The translations under genes and the position numbers were made by a program. A DNA stretch of 64,000 bases, from positions 23,808,959 to 23,872,958 of the forward strand of contig NC_084812.1 in NCBI RefSeq assembly GCF_963583255.1. Direction: 5' to 3'. Under the pieces are notes generated by a model. The model searched no databases, was not told the DNA's origin, and was given only the letters and a program-made list of their open reading frames with translations. Source of the stretch: Pyrus communis. Its lineage: Eukaryota > Streptophyta > Magnoliopsida > Rosales > Rosaceae. Shown one piece after another: positions 33,329-46,612 of the stretch; positions within the stretch are counted from its first letter, which is position 1, and each line of letters starts with the position of its first letter.

Positions 33329-33788
33329 GAAGCTTAAGACGAGAGGAATAATATTATACCTATTTGGAAGCCAAAAGGTGGCCGAAGATGACCGAAAAAT
33401 GCCTGCAAACATATGGGTCTCGCCGGAAAACTAGGGAAGAGCCCCTTTGCCATTTATGGGTTCATGGGGTTCACAAAGAGGGTGAGGGATGGTGGTGTGC
33501 AGCTGATGTTGTTGTTGTTGTTGTTGTGTTTGTGTGCTTTCTTAGGGAGAGAGGATAGAGACAGTGATGAGAGAAAGTAAGGGAGAGAGATGAAAGTGAG
33601 TTGTGTGTGTGTGTGGGGGGGGGAGGGGGGAGGGGAGAAAGGGACAGGAAAAGGAAACAAAAAAAGAAAGTAGGCCCTACTTGGCACACCAAATAAAACC
33701 CAAAAGTAACACTTCAAAATATCTAACCCAACCAAAGTGAAAATATGAAAATACCCCTTTTCATTCCGTACATCCCGGGATTGGTTGT
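33329..33788 (-). mobile_element. LTR fragment of the solo-LTR family, minus orientation
   Basis: Runs parallel to about 9230-9598 of the solo LTR: GT microsatellite, GA-rich tract, AAGTGAAAATATG.AAATACC words and the terminal CCCGGGATTGGTTGTTACA. Only the first roughly 460 bp of the LTR (minus strand) are present; it meets a plus-oriented LTR piece at 33788/33789. Confidence 0.7.
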
Positions 33789-36700
33789 TACATAAGAATT
33801 CAGTGGGTATATGAGTATAAACTAGCTTGGCTTTATTCAATGAGGTTTTGAGATAAATTTTTGGGTATGTATCTAGTGGGTTATCATACAGCACATCCAT
33901 ACAACATGGGTATTAGATGTTTTTGGCCATAGAACACGGTGATGAGGAGGAGCGAGATATATGTTTTACCCCTTGCTTCATGCCGAAAGCAGTGTTGGAC
34001 AGCTTCACTAGCCACGGCTAGTGTTGGTGTGAGATGTTATAGATTCTTTTCCACTGTAACCCCGAATCATACAGCATCACCCGAAGGTGATGGGGCCTAC
34101 CATGTTTCTTCACTGACATAACCCAGTGTCGTACAGCTTCACCTTCGAGTGATGGACATGTACTGCCTTCGGGCAACTATAATATCCCTAGAAAGTACAG
34201 GATTTACGGATTTGCCTTCGGGTAGCGATACTATCAGTTCAAGTAATGTTTTATACACATGGTTTTTATGATTGATTTCATGGCACATTAGAGCTTTCAA
34301 AAAACTTACTATGTAGTACTATATATGTATTTCAAAACCGGGGGTTATTTTGTTCAGAAATAAAATGGTTTTCATATGATTAGTAGTATTATAAACTTTG
34401 GTCCACTCACCTTTTTTTGTTTTGCACCCCCTTAGGGTTTAGATCTGAGGCACATGATCTCGGCATTAGGATAATTCTGCATAGTTATTCTCAAGTCTTA
34501 TTCAGATAGGTATTATTCCTTTGTTTGCATACTTTCCTAGAAATTCTTTCATATTATTCCTAGTAGTTGTATGCTCTAAACAAGTTTTTGCATTAGTGTT
34601 TTCATTCTAATTACATAATTTTATTCGTAGGCATACTTAAAAATGGCTTCGTCACCCTCGGGTGTCGGCCAACAAGTGCCTACCTTGGTATGTGGGGAGA
34701 TTAGGGTTGGGGCATGTCAGTTTGGTATCAGAGCAAGGTTGTTCAAAGCATACTTAGGATTTTCTTCTATTCTAGTAGTGTGTCTGCTGTGATATCACTT
34801 GGATGTCATGACTTCCGTTTATTGATGTTATTCGGCACGGTTGTGTAACTTTCATTTTGCTTGAATTGTCACATTCTATTGAAGAATAATAAATTTGTGT
34901 CAAGATTTTTCTTCAAGTTGACGTAATTGATTTATGAATGACATTCAATATCAGATCAATACTCTGCGACATGCGTCCCTTAGGGATGGCGAGCAGAGTT
35001 AGATTTGTATCTAAGTGATGGGAATTAGAGGAAATTTTAGTAGGAGAAAGTCTAGTTGGGACCAGTTAAGGATTAGAGGCGGTGATGGTCTTCTACAACA
35101 TGCGTTCCTCTGGAATGGTGGGCAGAGGCATAGCTGTTAGGAGACTGCGCACAACATCGGAGGTTCATGTAGAAGGAAATTAAGCAAGCACTAGTCGTTG
35201 GTAATGTTAGCTTGTACCGGTGGGGTAGACCAAATCAGCTTTCTTTGGCTTGTTGTTTCCACTGAAGGAATTTGTGTAGACCCTCAAGGAATTTCTCAGC
35301 GATTGTTCACTGATAATATTATTGTCTACTCCGACCACGAGATTTGTTTAGTAAACACCAACAATCAAGCTTATATCAAATTCCTCAAATGTCGACTTTG
35401 CGTATATTTTGTAAATATCTTTATTTGGGAAAAATGAGCGTAACAGAAGGTCTTCTTATCAAATCCAAGGTTGTGACAGTTGGAAATCAAAAATCCTCTT
35501 GAGTGTCATGAATTATTAAATATTATTAGTCTTGTCAAATTCTATTGATAACTACTAGTGATTCTTTGACCATAACCTAAACTCTCATCTTCGAATAAGA
35601 AACAAGTTAGTTTTATTCAAGACGTTTCCTCACCCTAACACTGTTCTTACATCCCTTGAGGACACCAATAAATTTTGAATCCAACAATGATGGTTACTGC
35701 ATAAATGGTGATGCGCTGATGCAGCATGGCTGAGTAATGCTATGTCATTTGACATTGGCACTACCTGAAGTGAATTGTCCTATCTATTACCTAGAGTCAA
35801 TAACTACCACCCTTACTTGAAAACCAAATGACACTTCTCTGTGGAGACTTAGGTGATGATTGTGGTTTATTGATCATCTCGCCCGGTGTACTATCCATCC
35901 GTTCGTGAGACTTATACCCTGAACCATTTGGTCGAAATTTTTATTTTCAAATCTTTCAGACCCTCTGACACTTTGGTTTGCATTAGCTCTGTTCACAGTC
36001 TCAGTTTCACCTCCTGGTATTGCAAGAAATTTTAGTAGTCATAGGCTCTCTTACTGCTCTTTACAGTATTCCTGAAGTAGATAGACTGTTCAGGAGAACC
36101 ATTCAGACGTCAAAGTTTTAGTTGGGATAGTCCCTCCTCCAATTACTCACTCAACACCTGACTGAGTAACTCTTCACCACTGGTGATTTAATGTTTCTAG
36201 AACTACCGTAGTAACAAATTGCTATGAATTTTGGGTTGAGGAAAAAATCTAAATTTTCGTTCATCAGTTTCATTGGATTATCGTCCACCCTCGTAAACTT
36301 CTTAGTTATATTCTTAGTTGAAATGAGCTAAGTCTCTGACGACGGTGATTGATAGAGTATACGACTGCACCATCATGTACCACCTAATTGTGCAATTGTA
36401 GTTATAGACGCCCGTTGTAGAAAAGCACGTAGGTACCTGAATCCTCTTCGATCCATATATTTCCATATTATGTTGAATCCCCGAATACTGTTTTGACATT
36501 ATCTCTCGATCATCAGAAAACTGTGTTAGCCAATTTTTATTTCTAAATTGTTATCAACCAATCAAGTGAGGTATTGTATGCATGCAAGCATCGTAATAAC
36601 TCAGATATCTTGTACTCTAGATTTGATGGACTTGTCTTGACCCTCAAATTATTGGGTGTTCTTTTAGCCTTCTCGACATGGTTCCTTGTTAGCTCCGTGA

Positions 36701-39700
36701 CGAATCCATGATGGATCAACTTAACTGAAATGTGCACCCAGTTTCATATCGATTCTAATGGGAACATTAGGAGCATAATCTTTTGCGAGCCTACTAGACT
36801 TACCAAGAAGAGTTTCATGTGGTCTTGAGGATTGAGCAGGCTTCCAGCATGGAATTGGTGAATGTAAAAATGTAAGTTTTGAGCTTGGCAGTTATGGCGA
36901 CAATTTCTATGTATGGTTCGAAATGGTAACTGTCAAATTGAGGGAAGTAGTAAGAGTTATGGTTCTTCTAGTATAAGTTTTGAAATTTCTATCTTCTGAC
37001 TAGGAGAGCAACGATTTTGGTTCGTCATAGAGGAAATGTGTTACTACAAGCGTTCGTCTTTACGCATCGTTCGATTAGTTCAATTCAGGACCTTATTGTT
37101 TGGATCTACGTGAATGTTGAAGTGTACGCTTAGTTCATATTGATTTGGACATGAACGTTAAGAGCATAACCTTTCCACAAGCTTACTTGACTTACTAGGA
37201 AGAGTTTTAAGTGGTTTGGAGTTGAGCCGTCTTTTAGTAAGGAATTGGTAAAGGTAGAACTGCAGATTACGAGCTTGGTGGTTGTGGGGTCAATTTCTAT
37301 AATTGGGTTGAAGTAGCAATTGTTACTCAAAGGAAGTGGTTAGAGTGGGAGTTCCTTTAATACTGGTTTTGAATCTTATGTCTCGCGATCAGGAGTGCGA
37401 TCATCACGGTTGGACACGACAGTAATGTTTTATGACATATGTTCGTCTATACGCATCTTTCAGATAATTCATTCCAGGACTTTGTTGTTCATGTATGCGT
37501 AGATGTTGAAGCACCTCTAGTAGCTTTGATTGGTGTGCTTTGGAGTAGTACGGCAACATGATCGAGGCATAGATCGGATGATCTAGACACATTCTCACTG
37601 TGAAGAGTAAAATGGTATTTCGGTATCTTCGGAACTCGGGAACTTCTCATTTGCTTACCATGACAACGATGATTTATCGGCATTATAGGTTGTAGACTGT
37701 AATTTCGATGGCTTAATTGTTGGGTTCGCTAAGTAAGTGGGCAATTCGGCCCGTCTACAACATGAGCTATTAGTTAGCTATGATGAGGACTCGACTCAAG
37801 ACACACCCATTCTCGAAGTACGTGATCTGACAAATGTTTGGGCATGCTTATTTTCATTTGTGGTTTCGATTTTCAGTACAAATATTTTAAATTACATTAT
37901 TTTATTTATATGCATTTTGGTTTTACAAAATTTTGGGTGAATTAATTTCATTTTTGATTTTCCACTCTGTACAAGTATTTGAATCTTAGGTTAGTATATA
38001 TATCTATTTTTGTCGTCATCCTATATTACGTATATATATTTTTGAATTATGTTATTACATAATAAATCCTATTTTCAACTTAATATTTTTATATGAGTTT
38101 TATACTATACTATCGTATTGAGGAAGGAAGAAGGTATGAGCTTGGAGGCATGAAAAATGAGTCATTGCAATCTGTTCGCGACGAAAATGGCATGCTCTTT
38201 TATGCAGCCGCTCTACTCGATTTCTTTCCTATATGTATACATATTTTATCTCTCTATTTTCAAATATTTTACATATAGCAAGTTATTTCAAATTTCAGGG
38301 ATGAAATTTTTCTTAAGGGGGGTAGATTGTAATAACCCAGTCTTAAAATATGCTATAAATTACAACTTTGCCATCAGATTGGGCTGTGTCAATTCGGCCC
38401 AAAGGTTGGGTGTGGGATTGTTAGCCCAAAACCAAGCTCAAGTCGCGTTTCATTTCTTTCCCCGTGACCCATAACTCTCTCTTTTATTCTGAAAATAGTT
38501 TCCTCTCTAACACTCTAATTCTCTCTTAGCTCACATTCTCTCTAAGCTCCGAGAAGGAGACCACCATCACCCACGCCATTTCTGTCCAAATCAAACCCCA
38601 AAAATCTCAGGGACATGGAGAATCTACTTGCAGCTTTGCATGTGTTATTAGAGCACCTCTGTTTGCTCTGCCATTAATGCCAAGAGCTTGAGCTTTCTTG
38701 AATTTCCATCTCAGGTTAACTACTTCTCTTAGGTTTGGTGAATTATAATATATCTCTGTGATGAATTATATGTTGAAAACCTTTGGGGTTTAATCTGTAT
38801 TTAGAATCTGTGCCTGTATGTCACCCCATCAACGAATTCTGGCGTAGATCGTCGAGTTCAAAGCTGGTTGGTGATTGTTTCTATTGGGATTCAGCTTGAT
38901 TTTGAATCATAATGTTTGTGGGCTAACCTAAGATTGATGTTGTGGGTGTAATTCTCTACATCCATTTCGCCAACCTTTTTCCAGATTCTGGCGAGTCTCG
39001 TTGAGCTCCAACGATCGAATTTGAGAATGATTTCACCTCTCTTCACCCTAAAAGGATCCTAGGGTTATTGCTAGTGAGTTTTACGACCTAATTACTTGAA
39101 TTTTGGCTTTGAAATCGATGAAATCGAGCTCGGAAGAGCCCTGATCATATTCTGGAATTTTATGTAGTTTGACGGCGAGGCTTTTCAACGGCGGAACCTC
39201 GAGATCTGTTAACTTTAACGGAATTTCCTAACGGCAAGGTATATTTCGTTATCTCGAACTTGAATCCAAACCCGGATATAACTCAGTAATCCAGCCTAAG
39301 CCTAATTCGAAAACCAACCCAAAACCTAATATGAACCCAGCCCAATGAATCAGACCCAACGCAATTACCCTATACCCTAGGTCTGATCCCTTGGGCTTAA
39401 ACCCAAGCCCATTACCTTAGGCGCAAAGCCTCTCGACCCAATACTATTACCCAAAACCCAGGCCCAACCCCGGATCCGACTAGGACCTAAACCCAAACCC
39501 TTGGGCTGGCGCATCATGCCCAGTGCATGGGGCACACACGCCTCCGTCGAAGGCACTGTGCTCTGCCGTCGTCAACTTTTTCCGGCGACTTATCTCGGCG
39601 CGTGGAGGTGTGGTCGTCCGGCCGCTACCCCGTGGCGGCGTGTGCAACAACGCATGGGGTAACTCGAGGTCCTTCCTTAGGTTATTCGACGTACCGAATC

Positions 39701-40908
39701 CGAATCCGCTATCCGTTTTCCCAAATTTTAACGTTTTAGTAGAGTTTGACTAAGTGGTCTTTTTATGTGTTTAGGTACATTGGTGGGAAGTGGCTACATC
39801 CTCACTAGTTGAGCGGCTCCTCGGCAATAAAACATTTGTGAGTGTCCCCCTTCATAACTTGCATGGTTTTACAAATCTTAGGAATGCATGCATATGATGT
39901 TTTTATAATTTGAGCATGTTTTAAAGTACATTTTTAAGGATATACATATGGTTGAGATTTAGAGAATTTACGATTTGGTTTCATCGCTTTAAAAATTATT
40001 TAAGTTATGAACAAATGGTTTTATACGTAAGAATTCAGTGGGTTTATGAGTATAAACCAGCTTGGCTTTATTCGATGAGGTTTTGAGATATATTTTTGGG
40101 TATGTATCTAGTGGGTTATCATACAACACATCCACCCAACATGAGTATTAGATGTCTATGGCCATAGGACACAGTGATGAGGAGGAGTGAGATATATGTT
40201 CTACCCCCAACTTCACTGCCGAAAGCAGTGTCAGACAACTTCACTAGCCATGGCTAGTGTCGGTGTGAGATGTTATAGATTCTTCTCCGGCATATCCCGG
40301 AGTCGTACAGTTTCACCTTCAGGTGATGGCCAGGTACTGCCTTCGGCCGACTATGATACCCCTAGAAAGTACAGGATTTGCCTGGGGGCAAAGGATTTAT
40401 GAATTTGCCTTCGGGTGGCGATACTATCAGTTCAAGTACTGTTTTATACACATGGTTTTTATGATTGATTTCATGGCACATTAGAGCTTTTAGAAAACTT
40501 ACCATGTAGTACTATAGATGTATTTCAAAACAGGGGGTTATTATGTTCAGAAATAAAATGGTTTTCGTATTATTAGTAGTATTATAAACTTTGGTTCACT
40601 CACCTTTTCTGTTTTGTGCCCCCTCAGGGTTTAGATCTGAGGCACATGATTCCGGCGTCAGGACAACTCTATGTAGTTATTCTCAAGTCTTCTTCGGATA
40701 GGTATTATTCCTTTGTTTGCATACTTTCCTAGAAATTATTTCATATTATTCCTAGTAGTTGGCTCTGAACAAGTTCCTGCATTAGTGTTTTCATTCTAAT
40801 TACATAATTTTATTCGTAGGCATACTTCAAAATGGCTTCATCACCCTCGGGTGTCAGTCAGCACATGCCTACCCTGGTATGTGGGGACATCAGGGTTAGG
40901 ATGTGTCA
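33789..40908 (+). mobile_element. Degenerate Ty3/gypsy-like LTR retrotransposon
   Basis: A truncated 5' LTR (33789-34719) matches the end of the complete 3' LTR (38328-40908, 2,581 bp, TGTAATAACCC...TGTCA). The primer-binding site TGGTATCAGAGC is at 34723-34734 and the polypurine tract AAGGGGGG at 38315-38322. The 3.6-kb interior has no long frame; a stretch at about 35301-35335 (FTDNIIVYS) recalls the FxDDIxxYS motif of gypsy reverse transcriptase, with the second catalytic Asp lost. The element cannot move on its own. Its right end lies inside flank repeat A; the left boundary is lost, so no target duplication can be read. Confidence 0.8.
36732..37511. repeat. 390-bp tandem duplication inside the gypsy element
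   Basis: Units 36732-37121 and 37122-37511 share many ordered words (ATAACCTTT/ATAATCTTT, AAGAGTTT, GAGCTTGG, CAATTTCTAT, GTTCGTCT.TACGCAT, CAGGAC.TT.TTGTT, GTTGAAG). They have diverged clearly, so the duplication is old. No protein assigned. Confidence 0.65.
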
Positions 40909-41500
40909 TGTAAAGTATAGTACTCATCTCGCAACCACGATAAGGAACGGAGTATTCGACATCCACAGAAATAGCTTTCCTCAGTCCCGCACGTTTATGT
41001 TGACTTGTGGTGAGGACCAGATGTTTGCGAACTTCATTGTCTACTGTGGAGGTAAGGAAAAGTAGAAGGAAATTAGCTCCCCATACCTTTCATATAAGAA
41101 ATTTTTGTGGGTAGAATTTATTTGTCTAACTTGTAAAACACGATTTGGAAGTCTTTTGGATGTGCACAGAATTGAGGGCCATTGAATCTTCTCTTCAATT
41201 TTTCAACCTGTACTACAATTTTTGGCATAATGGACTAGTTTGCTGTCGTCCGATGTTTCGTAGAAGAGCAGATGATTGTTAATCACTCGTCAACTAGGAC
41301 ACACTCAGATGGCAGTTTCACTTTGAAATTTGTCGCTTCATCACATAAACTTTTTGAACAAGTTGGTTTTCGTCATTCCTAATGTTAGGAGACGACAATT
41401 TAAAGATTAAATCATTATTCCTTGTACTACCAGACCACAACTTATAAATTAAAGTAAAAGCATACAAAGTCTGAAATTTAGTCTACCTAGCATTACTCAA
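40909..41500. repeat. Flank repeat A, third copy
   Basis: Starts abruptly at the gypsy 3' end, inside a TGTAAAGTATAGTACTCATC stretch that is continuous in the copy at 51.3 kb. This shows that the gypsy element inserted into flank repeat A and that the left part was later lost. Confidence 0.75.
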
Positions 41501-42179
41501 CCAGTAAAGATTTCAAGCATTTTATGCCAAAAATGAACAGCAACTCATACCGGATCAGTTAAAGAAGATCAACGCAGGGAAATTTAGCCATAGTTGTCTA
41601 AGTAGCCTTTGTTGGCATATTAAATAAATTAGAGTGTTGAAAAGAAACTGATCAGATGGACGACTCAAATTTGGAGGTTAAAAAAAGGCCAGTCAATTTG
41701 TTTACATCTATTCGATCTCCTTATCTGTGGCTGTGTTCATCATCTTTCCCTAGATTATATATGTTGCAATCGTACCCCGGCTGCATTTATCTTCAATGCT
41801 TGAGTTGAGTAGCTTTGTTTTGGAAAACATTTGATGATTAACTCTCTTTTTTTTCCCATATTGACATCGCCACCACGGTTTTAATGTGGTTTAGATTAAA
41901 GTTTAAAATTCTTAAATTTACGTACACTCGTTTTTGTATTTGTACAGAAGGCTGTTTTGCAAAATGTTTCCAAACAAGCTCTAATGGATGCATGAATTAC
42001 AATTTTTGCGAGTAAGAAGGCTCACAGTTAATGATAATAATCCTGCTGTAGAGGGTAGTATTACTAAAGTGATTTGATGAATCGACATGTACCATCTTCT
42101 AGTCTTCTGGTAGGCAAGTCTAATGGACTTGCAAAGAAAATAGTGGTTTAGGTTTGGGCACAAGGCTAAGAACTAGTCG
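41501..42179. repeat. Mixed kinase-gene flanks
   Basis: About 41520-41690 repeats 45400-45510 and the 3' flank of copy 3 (29800-29865). About 41870-42120 repeats the sequence just upstream of kinase copy 2 (48985-49145). Thus flanks of two gene types sit side by side here with no kinase body between. Confidence 0.6.
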
Positions 42180-42560
42180 ATTAAGGGTTGGCATGGTTTG
42201 GTTTGGTCTACTTTTACCTCAAAACTGTGGACCAAACCGAAGACATGCACTCGGTTTGGTTTGGTATTAAAATCAAAGTTTGTAAGGTAAAACCAATTTT
42301 TCGCTTTAGGAAAGTTTTGGTTGTCTTAACATATATTGTAGATCTCTATTGATCTAAATAGGAAAAATCTTAAGCCTATAATAATGAGAAAAATGGGGAT
42401 GCTTATTTTCTCCTTTCAATTCCGCTCGTGTCCAGTTTGGTATCTTTTTTTAGATTTAATTTCTTGTTTTAAATAGTTATGAATGTAGCTAAATTTCTTA
42501 ATATTTATTAGTTTCAAGAAAAAAAATATAAATACCAAAAACCGTTGAAAGTCCGGCTAC
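42180..42560. other. Low-complexity GGTTTGG-rich segment
   Basis: Repeated GGTTTGGTTTGG and AACCGAA words resemble the subterminal parts of hAT-type elements, but no clear ends or target duplication were found. Confidence 0.35.
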
Positions 42561-42599
42561 TTGATTTGGGGTAGCAACTAGTATTTTCCAAGGACCAAT

Positions 42600-42832
42600 T
42601 CTCCTTGGCTTCCAAACTATACAATGGGAGTTCATATGCCTCTACGTGGCACTCAGGGCTACTTTGAAAATTCAACCCTCTTGATTTGACCACTCGTAAT
42701 TTGTGTGCATAAAATGGTGTGACAATCCTAATTTGTATCTTTATAATTTTTCATGAATCACGTCTTTATAATTTAAAAAAAAAAATATTACTTTCCTTTT
42801 GTTTTAGCATTCAACTTTACACATGATGCATA
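42600..42832. repeat. Flank repeat C, second copy (right part)
   Basis: Parallels 21330-21520 (TTCATATG/CCC, GTGGCAC, CTTTCCTTTTGTTTTA.CATTCA, TGATGCA). The LTR that follows interrupts it. Confidence 0.5.
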
Positions 42833-43041
42833 TGATAGAATTTCTGATCTCTATAAAATAATTCACCCACACCAAGGCCTTACGGGAAGGCTTTAATATA
42901 TACACTACAACATACAAATTTTACAATTTTAAAATACAAATACTGCACGCCACACATGCAGCAGCACAGCAACAGCACACCAGAGCACTCGGAGCAAAAG
43001 CACAACAATAATAAACTGTCCTCCCTGCTGTCCATGAGTCA
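42833..43041 (-). mobile_element. Solo copia LTR, minus orientation
   Basis: The reverse complement starts TGACTCATGGACAGCAGGG and ends with a GAGATCAGAAATT stretch, matching the LTR at 61440-61763. It also shares the AAAGCCTTCCCGTAAGGC palindrome. It is shorter (209 against 324 bp). Flanking 5-mers (GCATA, GCAAT) are similar but not identical. Confidence 0.7.
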
Positions 43042-43179
43042 GCAATCACATGTCCACTATAGTTGTAATGATGGCAGGCACTTTAGAGTTTAAACATGAG
43101 CTGGATTCTTGTAACTCGGACTTGGTCTAACAGCATATATAGAATAACATGATTAGCAGCAGTTGCATATAAGTTATTC

Positions 43180-44830
43180 TCTTGAAGAGCGGAGAGACTA
43201 GCTCAAGTTTTGTACCAGTAACTCTTTTGGTGGGACAAATATATCCTCAAAGCTCATGTAATTTCAACCATTTTTCTACAATCCACATAATGTGTAAAGC
43301 ATAAGGAATACATGTTTATTTTAGGTTTTTCTTTTAAATTGAACTATAATTAATTAAGCTACAAAACCATATGTGCCAATTTACCTCTTGAACTCCTTTT
43401 CCCAAATTTACCTCCTCCTTAGACTAAAATATTCTAACAAATGGCTCCAAATGTCAAGATTATTAGGTTGGCTTATTTTCTTTTAATTTTTTTTTTAAAT
43501 AATTAAGAAAAGATGAAAATTTAAAATTATTACAATAATTTAAGATAAGCCGTGTTTAAAATTATCAGGTTGGCTTATTATTTGTACTCTACATAAAAAA
43601 ATTGGAAAAACAAATATACAACACCTTAGTGACTAGTTTGGTACTAATTAGGACATGACAGATGTGCTAACAGACACCAAAGCATGAAAATACACCACCG
43701 ATTTGGATTCAGATTGAAGGTACCTTCAGTATTCTTATGTACCTCAACTTTAAACTACTCTTTTTTCCCTCCCCTATTCACCTTCACAAGCATGTTATAA
43801 AATTGGGACTTTCGAGTACTTCGGGTATTTTAACTGCTGAACCTTTATTTAAAAATATAGAATATCAATATTTAATGGTTAAAACATTTGATACTCTGGA
43901 GAACCCAGAATTTTTTATATAAACTATGTATAATTTCGATCCCCCGTGCCCACAGTGCAAACAAATAGAAACAAGTACCAAGTAACATTTAAGTGAATCT
44001 GTCCTTAATGTTAAATGTACAAATCTTAAAGATCTGTAAATAAAAAGTTCACAGGACACAAAATTTAAATGTAAATTTAAGAACACGATAAAATTTATAA
44101 ATTTCTGAATAATGTATCACACCAATATAGTAGTGCGATTTGGATGCTCACCTTGTATTATTTGTCAAAAAGACTAGGTTCACTAGAAGAACCTCTTGAT
44201 TGATTATGAAGTTAGAACTAAGTGATGCTTGCCTGTATGAATGGTTGTTTAACAAATTCAGAAAGTCACTTGATCTTTTCTATATGAGGAAGATTTCCAA
44301 TTTTTCCTCAATAGTACGTAGCATTGCGTGCCACGGAAAATATAAATGGTTGAGATTGAAAATACAAGATTCAAAAGCACCCATAGCACTGAGTGCTACG
44401 TTTCATTGAAGCCACACCTAAATATTTCTGCATGAAATAACTAATCAAGAACATTATTTCCTTCATCGTTATTTACCAAGTTCAAAATCTTGAAACAAAT
44501 TTCTGCAGTACATATCCTCTGTCTCTCTTTCAACGTTTGGTTTGTCTTTGATTGTCCAAGATATTGACAAACATCGGTGTTGGACCGAACTTCATTTTGG
44601 TCAGCAACGCGTGTTTGCATATCTCCTTAAATGTATTGGCAAATAAAGTTTGAAAGGAAGTGTTTACCCACCATGAGCATGCTCTGTTTTCCCCACTGCT
44701 TAAAATCTTTCTTCCATTTTTCAAAGCCAACTTATTTGATTCTTCCTACCCTATAACCCACAATTTCCAACATTCTGAGCAAATATTCGTCAGAAGATAG
44801 TTTTTAAAATTTATCGTCTGCAGGAAAATC
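43180..44830. repeat. Flank repeat B, first copy
   Basis: Shares ordered words with 45.6-46.4, 53.5-54.7 and 60.4-60.8 kb, such as the stretch at about 44570-44690 containing ACTTCATTTTG, GTTTGCATAT and CCATGAGCATGCTC. In the complete unit at 45.6-49.0 kb this block lies 3' of a minus-strand kinase. Short open frames here are not conserved as proteins. Confidence 0.65.
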
Positions 44831-44904
44831 AATTATTGATGAATGGAACTGGGGTAATATATACTACTTGAGTAAAATCTTGTAAAGACAATGGAAAAGT
44901 GCTT

Positions 44905-45510
44905 AATGAGGAATAGCTTTCCTCATTCCCACGCGTTCACATTAATGACTTGTGGTGAGGAGCAGAAGATTGTAACTTCATTGTCTACTGTGGAAGTAAG
45001 GAAAAGTAGAAGGAAATTAGCTCCCCATACATTTCATATAACAAAGTTTTGTGGATAGAATTTATTTGTCTAACTTGTAGAATACTGCATTAGTAGGTCA
45101 ATTTGATTTGGAGGTGTTTTGGATGTGGACAGAACTAAGGGCCATTGAACCTTCCCTACAATTTCCAATCTGCACTGGTATAATTTTTGGCTTAATCGAC
45201 TAGTTTGCTGTCGTCTGTCGTCTCATAAAAGAGCGGATGATTGTTAATAACCCGTGAACTGGAACACCAGCCGTCGTCTGGGACACAGTCAGATGACAGT
45301 TTCACATTGATCACAATTTAAAGATTAAATCGTTTTTCCTTGTATTACCAGACCACGAGTTATAAATAAAAGTATACAAAGTCTGAAATAGTTGATAAAC
45401 CAGTAGAGATTTCAAGTATTTGAAGTCCAAATGAACAGCCAACTCATACCAGATCAGTTAAAGAAGATCAACATGGGGAAATTTATTCATAGTTGTTTAA
45501 GTAGCCTTTG
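44905..45510. repeat. Flank repeat A, fourth copy
   Basis: Follows flank repeat B after only about 75-100 bp. In an intact unit about 2.4 kb of kinase gene would lie between B and A, so this looks like a unit whose gene body has been deleted. Confidence 0.7.
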
Positions 45511-45589
45511 AATTGAATACACTTTAATTTGAGAGTCAAGCGAAGTCCATCAAACTCCTGACGCAATACCCCCCTCTTAGTCATTGATT

Positions 45590-46400
45590 TTCTGTATCAT
45601 TTCAATACTACATACCATTGAATAATTTTCCCAATTTTATACCAGTAACTCAAAACTAGCTCATGATGAGTTCAACCACTTCCACAATCCACATCATTTG
45701 TACAGCATAAGGAAAATGATTTCGGTACATCTCATTTCTCCCTTCTCTCGTACATACCTGTCTATATCTGGCTTTACTTTTAAATTGAACTAATAAACTA
45801 AATTAAAAGCCCCAAATGCATAAAGAAACACTTAGCTCATGATGAGATATTGAAACGAAGATTAAGAAATAGAACCGTAATGCCAAACATACAAATCGGA
45901 AAAGCAAGTGCACAACACCTTAATGTATAGTTTTGGTACTAACTGGGATATAACATATTCCTTCCGGCACCAGTCCAGCCTGCACTTCCGGCCCCAGTCC
46001 AGCCTGCACTTCTGGCCCACTAATTGGCACACAATGTTCTTTCTTCTGACACACATTGGCGTTGGACCAAACTTCATTTTGAACAACAACGCTTGTTTGC
46101 ATATGTCCTTAATGTGTTGGCAAATATACTTGGAATTGAAGTGTTTACCAACCATGAGCATGCTCAGCTTCCCAATATTGTTTTGTTTATTAGAAATTAT
46201 TCCCCAATGCCTAAAATCTCTCATTCATATTTTAAAGCCAACTTATTTGATTATACCTACCCTCTAACCCACAACAAATTTCCAACATATGTGCCAAAAT
46301 TCATCACAAGATAAAATTTTCAATAGCGGACAGTCGTGAAATTTAATTTAAGAAAATGAGAAATAGAAAATAGCACACTATATCTCACAGTAGACTTCAA
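45590..46400. repeat. Flank repeat B, second copy (3' side of kinase copy 2)
   Basis: Close to 53.45-54.69 kb over its whole length. At about 45958-46020 a 25-bp unit (CCAGTCCAGCCTGCACTTC core) is present twice; the 54.3-kb copy has it once. Overlapping frames of about 120 codons exist on both strands and are judged non-coding. Confidence 0.7.
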
Positions 46401-46612
46401 ATTAAGCACAGGAAGAAGCAAAATGTGTCGACAAAAGAAGTACAGTTGTGCCTAAGAAATAGGCCAATTACTTACGCAGATTAACTTTTTCTTTTATTCC
46501 AGCGAATTAAGCTATACTGTAAACTACGCTGATGGATTCAAAGTTGGCAGAAGGGATAGCATACTGTTCTGTCAACTTGACTATGCCCAGGCATCATGCA
46601 GACTAACTAGAG

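Noticed and set aside
33454..33900. 148-codon minus-strand open frame
   Set aside because: Its protein is low-complexity Pro/Leu/Ser/Thr and Asn runs from simple repeats in an LTR fragment.
44200..44409. 69-codon frame in flank repeat B
   Set aside because: Not conserved in the other B copies and without recognisable features.
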